Source: an uncultured Selenomonadaceae bacterium (GTDB taxonomy: Bacteria > Bacillota > Negativicutes > Selenomonadales > Selenomonadaceae). Taken from it: a stretch of 18,690 nucleotides of DNA. A program made the translations under genes and the position numbers. Below are positions 14,342 to 18,690 of the stretch, one piece after another. The DNA is taken from positions 1 to 18,690 of the forward strand of contig CAJOOE010000196.1 in assembly GCA_905236145.1 (NCBI GenBank), written 5' to 3'. Under the pieces are notes generated by a model. It ran no database searches. It saw only the letters and a list, made by a program, of their open reading frames with translations, and was not told where the DNA came from. Each line of letters opens with the position of its first letter. Position 1 is the stretch's first letter.

Positions 14342-14788
14342 TTAAAAGTCTATGTGAAGTCTTACCTGTGCAACTTTTTCAATCGGCAAAGGTTCAAACT
14401 CCTCCAGTGTCAAAATTTTTTCGTCCCGTCCGATTAAAATTCCGGTCAAATTTTTTTGTCCGTCAATCGGTGCGTAAAGAGTAACGTCAACTTTTTTTCC
14501 CTTCTCGCGGATAAAGTCTTTGTCCTTCTTCAATACGCGATCTATTCCCGGCGAAGAAACTTCCAAAATGTATGCGGAGTTTATTACAGATTCTTTGTCC
14601 AGAACGGCACCGATTTTTTCGCTCAAGTCTTGGCAATCGTCCAAATCTATGCCGCCGGGCTTATCGACGAAAATTCTCAAATACCAATCGCGTTCCCTGA
14701 CATATTCCACGTCCACAAGTTCAAAATCGGTATCTTCGATAATTTTCAACGCGATTTCTTCAACCTTCTTTTCAATTCCGGAAGACAT
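14342..14788 (-). CDS. rimP: Ribosome maturation factor RimP
   Basis: RimP is needed for 30S subunit maturation. The 148-residue frame has the expected N-terminal alpha/beta domain with ELVDVEYVRERDWYLRIFVD (23-42, near-canonical for the family), GGIDLDDCQDLSEKIGAVLD, and YILEVSSPGIDR, followed by an SH3-like C-terminal domain. The ATG at 14788 is 7 bases after AAAGGAG; the extra upstream codons that are open in frame lie in the leader hairpin region and are not coding. It is the first gene of the rimP-nusA-ylxR-ylxQ-infB-rbfA-nrnA operon. Confidence 0.96.
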   Translation of the reverse strand: MSSGIEKKVEEIALKIIEDTDFELVDVEYVRERDWYLRIFVDKPGGIDLDDCQDLSEKIGAVLDKESVINSAYILEVSSPGIDRVLKKDKDFIREKGKKVDVTLYAPIDGQKNLTGILIGRDEKILTLEEFEPLPIEKVAQVRLHIDF

Positions 14789-14819
14789 TCCCGCACTCCT
14801 TTCCGGTATACAACAGTAA

Positions 14820-14842
14820 AGAGTGGACGGCTCGCCCACTCT
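14820..14842 (-). promoter_or_regulatory. Leader hairpin upstream of rimP
   Basis: On the minus strand AGAGTGG (14842-14836) and CCACTCT (14826-14820) form a 7-base-pair stem with a 9-base loop, in the roughly 80-base leader before rimP. The sequence after the stem has only a short T run, so it is a weak terminator at best. I recall similar GAGTGG-type hairpins before rimP in other Bacillota, but cannot confirm it here. It may act as an attenuator or stabiliser of the operon transcript. Confidence 0.5.
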
Positions 14843-14876
14843 CCAAATTAAACCGCATCTTTTTTAAACGTTTTGA

Positions 14877-14905
14877 AGTATAACATTATTTTTTCGATAT
14901 GTAAA
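14877..14905 (-). promoter_or_regulatory. Promoter of the rimP-nusA-infB operon
   Basis: On the minus strand TTTACA (14905-14900) and TATACT (14882-14877) are separated by 17 bases, each 5 of 6 to consensus. The predicted start of transcription near 14870 leaves a leader of about 80 bases that contains the GAGTGG hairpin. Confidence 0.75.
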
Positions 14906-14981
14906 CAATAAATTTTTGCCTTGACATACTTCGGTCAAATTCACATTCAATCGGATCGGACTCGAACGCCGTATTTTTCTA

Positions 14982-15010
14982 TTGACCGGATAAAATTTTT
15001 TGTGTATATT
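14982..15010 (+). promoter_or_regulatory. Promoter of typA-cobD-rsmA
   Basis: TTGACC (14982-14987) and TATATT (15005-15010) are separated by exactly 17 bases, 54 bases before the typA ATG. A separate TTGACA at 14921-14926 lies upstream but lacks a good -10 at the right distance; it forms a TTGAC/GTCAA inverted repeat at 14921-14938 and might instead be an operator. Confidence 0.75.
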
Positions 15011-15025
15011 AAAAACTCAAATAAA

Positions 15026-15047
15026 TAAAGAGTTTGTAAAGAGTTTG
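15026..15047 (+). repeat. Exact 11-base tandem repeat next to the typA ribosome binding site
   Basis: TAAAGAGTTTG occurs twice, back to back, at 15026-15036 and 15037-15047, and the second copy runs into GGAGG (15047-15051). An AAACTC at 15012-15017 could pair with the GAGTTT in either copy. The purpose is unknown. Confidence 0.7.
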
Positions 15048-15063
15048 GAGGAAAGTTTTATTT

Positions 15064-16887
15064 ATGGGAGTAAATTCTGAAAGAAGAAATATCGCAATCA
15101 TTGCTCACGTCGATCACGGCAAAACGACTTTGGTCGATGCGATGCTCAAGCAAAGTCACATTTTCCGCAAAAATGAACACGTTGCCGAACGCGTAATGGA
15201 TTCCGGCGATTTGGAACGCGAACGCGGAATCACCATTTTATCGAAAAACACGGCGATAATTTACAAGGGCGTAAAAATAAATATCGTCGATACTCCGGGT
15301 CATGCGGATTTCGGCGGCGAAGTCGAACGCGTCTTGAATATGGTTGACGGCGTTTTGCTTTTGGTCGATGCGTTTGAAGGCCCCATGCCGCAGACAAAAT
15401 ATGTTTTGCGTAAGGCTTTGGAGCATAAGCTCAAGCCGATTGTCGTAATAAACAAAATTGACAGACCGGATGCCCGCGTCGATGAAGTTTATGATGAAGT
15501 CCTGGAACTTTTTATGGAATTGGACGCGGACGACGAACAGCTTGATTTCCCGGTGATTTACACGGCGGCAAAGGCGGGAATTTCAAAATTAAATCCGGAC
15601 GACGAGGACGGCGATTTGCAACCGCTGCTTGAAACGATTATAAAGGAAATTCCCGCACCGGAAGGAGATGCCGACGCTCCTCTGCAAATGGTCGTAACAA
15701 CTTTGATTGCCGATGATTACGTCGGAAAAATTATTATCGGACGTATTCAACGCGGAAAAATCAAGCCGGGTGAACAAGTCGCGGTTGTCAGCGAAGGAGA
15801 AGTCAAGCGGGCGAAAGTCGGCAGAGTTTACACTTACGACGGCTTGAATCGCGTGGAAACGGAAGAGGCGGAGGCAGGCGAAATTGTCGCGTTGACCGGA
15901 CTGACTGAGGCAACTATCGGCGATACCGTTGCCGATGTCGAAAATCCGGAGGCACTTCCCTCAATCCGCGTTGACGAACCGACTTTGAGCATGACTTTCG
16001 GCGTAAACAACGGCCCCTTTGCCGGGCGGGAAGGTCAATTTGTCACCGGCCGCCACATTCGCGACAGACTTTTCAAAGAGGCTGAAACAAATGTCGCCTT
16101 GCGTGTCGAAGAAACAACTTCCGCCGATATTTTCAAAGTCAGCGGACGCGGCGAACTTCACTTGTCAATTTTAATCGAAACAATGCGACGCGAAGGTTAC
16201 GAAATGCAAATAGGCAAGCCGGAAGTCGTTTACAAAATGGTTGACGGGCAGAAACTTGAGCCGATAGAAAATTTGACGATCGAAGTCCCGCAGGAATACA
16301 TGGGGACGGTCATGGAGTCGCTCGGCAGAAGAAAAGCCGAAATGAAAGATATGCATGAAGTTGCCGGATATATGCGTTTGAACTTTTTGATCCCGGCTCG
16401 CGGTCTTATCGGTTTCCGCTCCGAACTTTTGACGAGTACGAAGGGCAACGGGATAATGAATCACGTTTTTCACGGCTACGAACCTTACAAAGGCGATATT
16501 CCGGGACGTTCTCGCGGAAGTCTTGTCGCTTTTGAGGAAGGCGAAACCACCGGTTACGGAATTTTCAATTTGCAGGATCGCGGCGTTATGTTCATTGAAC
16601 CCGGTCAAAAAGTTTACGAAGGCATGATTGTCGGCGAAAATTCCAGAGAAAACGATATTGACATAAATCCCTGCAAACAAAAACACGCGTCGAATATGCG
16701 AACGACCGCTTCGGATGAGGCGATCCGACTTGTCCCGCCGCGTATCATGAGTTTGGAGCAGGCACTCGAATACATAAACGACGATGAACTTGTCGAAGTC
16801 ACGCCGAAAAGCATAAGACTTCGCAAAACCGTTTTGGACAGAACGACTCGCGGACGTGCGGCGAAAAATGCCCGCAAAGCAGAATAA
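15064..16887 (+). CDS. typA: Ribosome-associated translational GTPase TypA/BipA
   Basis: TypA (BipA) is a translation-factor GTPase related to EF-G/LepA that acts on the ribosome, with roles in subunit assembly and in growth at low temperature or under stress. The 607 residues are the family norm. The GTPase has HVDHGKT (15-21), ERGIT (53-57), DTPGHADF (76-83) and NKID (130-133), then the domain II and III/V modules and the BipA-specific C-terminal domain, containing PARGLIGFRSELLTSTKGNG and RGVMFIEPGQKVYEGMIVG. The ATG at 15064 follows GGAGG by 12 bases. It is the first gene of a plus-strand operon and divergent from rimP. Confidence 0.98.
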   Translation: MGVNSERRNIAIIAHVDHGKTTLVDAMLKQSHIFRKNEHVAERVMDSGDLERERGITILSKNTAIIYKGVKINIVDTPGHADFGGEVERVLNMVDGVLLLVDAFEGPMPQTKYVLRKALEHKLKPIVVINKIDRPDARVDEVYDEVLELFMELDADDEQLDFPVIYTAAKAGISKLNPDDEDGDLQPLLETIIKEIPAPEGDADAPLQMVVTTLIADDYVGKIIIGRIQRGKIKPGEQVAVVSEGEVKRAKVGRVYTYDGLNRVETEEAEAGEIVALTGLTEATIGDTVADVENPEALPSIRVDEPTLSMTFGVNNGPFAGREGQFVTGRHIRDRLFKEAETNVALRVEETTSADIFKVSGRGELHLSILIETMRREGYEMQIGKPEVVYKMVDGQKLEPIENLTIEVPQEYMGTVMESLGRRKAEMKDMHEVAGYMRLNFLIPARGLIGFRSELLTSTKGNGIMNHVFHGYEPYKGDIPGRSRGSLVAFEEGETTGYGIFNLQDRGVMFIEPGQKVYEGMIVGENSRENDIDINPCKQKHASNMRTTASDEAIRLVPPRIMSLEQALEYINDDELVEVTPKSIRLRKTVLDRTTRGRAAKNARKAE

Positions 16888-16890
16888 GAC

Positions 16891-17931
16891 ATGGAAAAAT
16901 ATTTACACGGCGGCAGGATTTACGATGGGGACGGAACAGCGGCGGAGAGGATTGACTTCAGTGCGAATATCAACCCTCTCGGTATGCCGCCCGCCGTCCG
17001 CGAAATTCTCTCGAAAAATTTGGACGGCGTCATAAATTATCCGGATGCCGATGCAAGAGAATTGACCGCCGCAATTTCAAAAAGATATGCCGTTCGACCG
17101 GAAAATTTGATTTTGCTGAACGGTGCGACGGAATTTTTTTATTTGTATATGAACACCCTGCGACCGAAAAAAGTCATAATCCCGGAGCCGGCTTTTTCGG
17201 AATATGAACGGGCGGCAAGGGCGGCGGGCGGCGAAGTGATTTTTTTCTTCACCCGTGCGGAGGAAAATTTTAAAATCGACGTTGACGAACTTGTCCGGCT
17301 GATAAAAAATCAAAATGCCGACTGCGTTATTTTGGGGCGGCCGAACAATCCGACCGGGACTTTGCTTTCACCGGACGAAATAAAAAAAATTGCCGAACAT
17401 ACAAAAATTTTAATCGACGAGTCTTTCATTGACTTCACCGAAGAAATTTCCGTCCGCAATTTGATTTCGGAAAATATTTCGGTCGTGCAGTCTTTGACAA
17501 AAATTTTTGCGATTCCCGGTTTGAGATTGGGATTTGCCGTCGCGGAAAAAAAATTTGCCGAGAAATTGAATTTCGGCAAAGACGTTTGGAATGTAAATTT
17601 TTTGGCACAGAAAGCCGGAGTTGCGGCTCTGCACGACAAAAATTTTATTTCCGAAACGCGAAAAATTCTTGACTCGGAAAGGGAATTTTTTATCGGACGC
17701 TTGAAGAAAATTCCGGGCATAAAATTTTTTGATTCGCCGGCAAATTTTGTCTTGCTGAAATTTGAGTCGGCGGAAAGGGCGTTAAAGGTACTTGAAGAAG
17801 TGCGGGAGAAAAAAATTTTACTTCGCGACTGTTCAAATTTTCCGGGATTGGACGGAAGTTATTTGCGTTCGGCGATAAAATTGCGTCCGGACAATGAGCT
17901 TTTGCTTGATTGTCTGAAAAAAGAGGAGTGA
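16891..17931 (+). CDS. cobD: Threonine-phosphate decarboxylase, CobD-like
   Basis: CobD is a PLP enzyme related to HisC that decarboxylates L-threonine-O-3-phosphate to aminopropanol phosphate, the linker of the cobalamin nucleotide loop. The 346-residue protein starts HGGRIYDGDG and has DFSANINPLG (22-31), a CobD-type N-terminus unlike hisC, then PNNPTG (151-156), IDESFIDF (175-182), the Schiff-base lysine in SLTKIFAIPGLRLG (K204) and R212. The ATG is only 3 bases after the typA stop with no clear ribosome binding site, so translation probably depends on ribosomes finishing typA. No other cobalamin gene is visible, so the assignment rests on motifs; an aminotransferase of HisC type is the main alternative. 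Confidence 0.82.
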   Translation: MEKYLHGGRIYDGDGTAAERIDFSANINPLGMPPAVREILSKNLDGVINYPDADARELTAAISKRYAVRPENLILLNGATEFFYLYMNTLRPKKVIIPEPAFSEYERAARAAGGEVIFFFTRAEENFKIDVDELVRLIKNQNADCVILGRPNNPTGTLLSPDEIKKIAEHTKILIDESFIDFTEEISVRNLISENISVVQSLTKIFAIPGLRLGFAVAEKKFAEKLNFGKDVWNVNFLAQKAGVAALHDKNFISETRKILDSEREFFIGRLKKIPGIKFFDSPANFVLLKFESAERALKVLEEVREKKILLRDCSNFPGLDGSYLRSAIKLRPDNELLLDCLKKEE

Positions 17932-17940
17932 TAAATTTTG

Positions 17941-18690
17941 ATGCACCCGAAAATATCGGACGTATCGGCGACAAAACACATTTTAAAAGTTTTCAAACTC
18001 CGTGCCTCAAAAAGACTCGGACAAAACTTTTTGATTGATCCGGCGGTCGTGGAAAATATCGTGGCGGCGGCTGAAATTCTGCCGGGCGAAGAAGTTTTGG
18101 AAATAGGACCGGGAATAGGAACATTGACGCAGGGGCTTTTGGAGGCGGGAGCGAAAGTTACCGCCGTCGAACTGGATAAAAAATTGCCGGCGGTCTTGAA
18201 GGAAACTTTGGCGGGCTACGAAAATTTCCGGCTCGTGCAGGGAGATATTTTGAAAGTCGATTTAAAGGAACTTATGCCTCAAAATTTCAAAGTCGTCGCA
18301 AACTTGCCCTACTACATAACGACGCAAATTTTGCTGACGTTACTCGAAAAAAAATTGCCGATAACAAAAATCGTAACAATGGTACAGCGGGAAGTTGCGG
18401 AAAGAATGATCGAAAAACCCGGCTCCAAAACTTACGGCTCGCTGTCGGTCGCGGTACAATTTCGCTCAAATGTGAAAATCGCGTTCGACGTTTCGCCGGA
18501 CTCTTTCCTTCCCCGCCCGGAAGTCACAAGTTCCGTCGTCGTCTGTGACGTTCGCGAATATCCGAAAAAAGTTTCCGATGAAGATTTTTTTATAAAAGTC
18601 GTTCGCGGTGCTTTCGGTCAACGCAGAAAGACTTTGTTGAATTCTCTGCTCGGCTCCGGATTTGAACGCGAAAAAATTATTTCGGCTTTG
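17941..18690 (+). CDS. rsmA: 16S rRNA dimethyladenosine transferase, C-terminus beyond the window
   Basis: RsmA (KsgA) dimethylates two adjacent adenosines near the 3' end of 16S rRNA using S-adenosylmethionine. The 250 codons run to the right edge with no stop; the family is usually about 270-290 residues, so only the end is missing. Motifs are GQNFL (27-31), LEIGPGIGTLT (53-63), NLPYY (121-125), and FGQRRKTLLNSL near the C-terminus. I use the ATG at 17941; a TTG immediately before it (17938) is 9 bases from GAGGAG and is equally plausible, the ATG being 12 bases away. It starts 9 bases after the cobD stop and is in the same operon as typA and cobD. Confidence 0.96.
   Translation, partial: MHPKISDVSATKHILKVFKLRASKRLGQNFLIDPAVVENIVAAAEILPGEEVLEIGPGIGTLTQGLLEAGAKVTAVELDKKLPAVLKETLAGYENFRLVQGDILKVDLKELMPQNFKVVANLPYYITTQILLTLLEKKLPITKIVTMVQREVAERMIEKPGSKTYGSLSVAVQFRSNVKIAFDVSPDSFLPRPEVTSSVVVCDVREYPKKVSDEDFFIKVVRGAFGQRRKTLLNSLLGSGFEREKIISAL

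Noticed and set aside
14921..14951. TTGACA at 14921 as a second typA promoter
   Set aside because: At 17 bases the -10 reads CATTCA, and at 19 bases TTCAAT; the TTGACC/TATATT pair at 14982-15010 is clearly better.
16230..16686. Minus-strand frames inside typA
   Set aside because: typA is complete and conserved across this region; the opposite-strand frames have no start signals and only mirror its codon bias.
1..18690. Very frequent TCCGGA/TTCCGG words and AATTTT tracts, as if an uptake or regulatory signal
   Set aside because: Most occur inside genes and are explained by near-exclusive CCG proline codons, GGA/TCC usage and AAA/TTT-rich codons. Without a k-mer count against a codon-shuffled control I cannot call them a signal.

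Overview
The window looks like core chromosome of a low-to-mid GC, AT-tract-rich member of the Bacillota, probably an anaerobic, Negativicutes-type organism. That placement is an inference from gene order (rimP-nusA-ylxR-ylxQ-infB-rbfA-nrnA), strong AGGAGG-type ribosome binding sites, and the presence of cobD next to typA and rsmA. I see no mobile element, tRNA, rRNA or CRISPR. Coding density is very high and no gene-free stretch exceeds about 280 bases.

Left part (1-3398). Two minus-strand genes, a 91-residue unknown and a LabA/NYN-type nuclease-fold protein that runs off the left edge, diverge from a plus-strand pair: a lipoprotein and an Orn/Lys/Arg-decarboxylase-family PLP enzyme. Both directions have a TATAAT box in the shared 188-base gap.

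Middle-left (3313-8153, minus strand). One tightly packed run reads cydA-purD-ybgC-hisC-hisB from a near-consensus promoter just upstream of cydA. It joins a respiratory oxidase subunit (without cydB) to purine and histidine biosynthesis. The last gene, hisB, converges on the decarboxylase and their coding regions overlap by 86 bases.

Middle-right (8179-14905, minus strand). This is the classic transcription/translation operon rimP-nusA-ylxR-ylxQ-infB-rbfA-nrnA. It starts at a consensus-like promoter, carries a leader hairpin before rimP, and ends in a strong hairpin terminator immediately before the cydA promoter. Its products mature the 30S subunit (RimP, RbfA), control elongation and antitermination (NusA), initiate translation (IF-2) and degrade nanoRNA (NrnA). 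IF-2 and NusA both carry low-complexity extensions with recent-looking internal tandem repeats.

Right part (14982-18690, plus strand). typA/bipA, cobD and rsmA/ksgA (cut by the right edge) form a second compact operon with its own promoter, divergent from rimP.

Most of the window is ordinary housekeeping sequence and I did not find a convincing new system. The items most worth a second look are the NYN protein with its unknown partner, the cydB-less cydA heading a biosynthetic operon, the lost stop codon/convergent overlap at hisB, and the low-complexity tails of NusA and IF-2.
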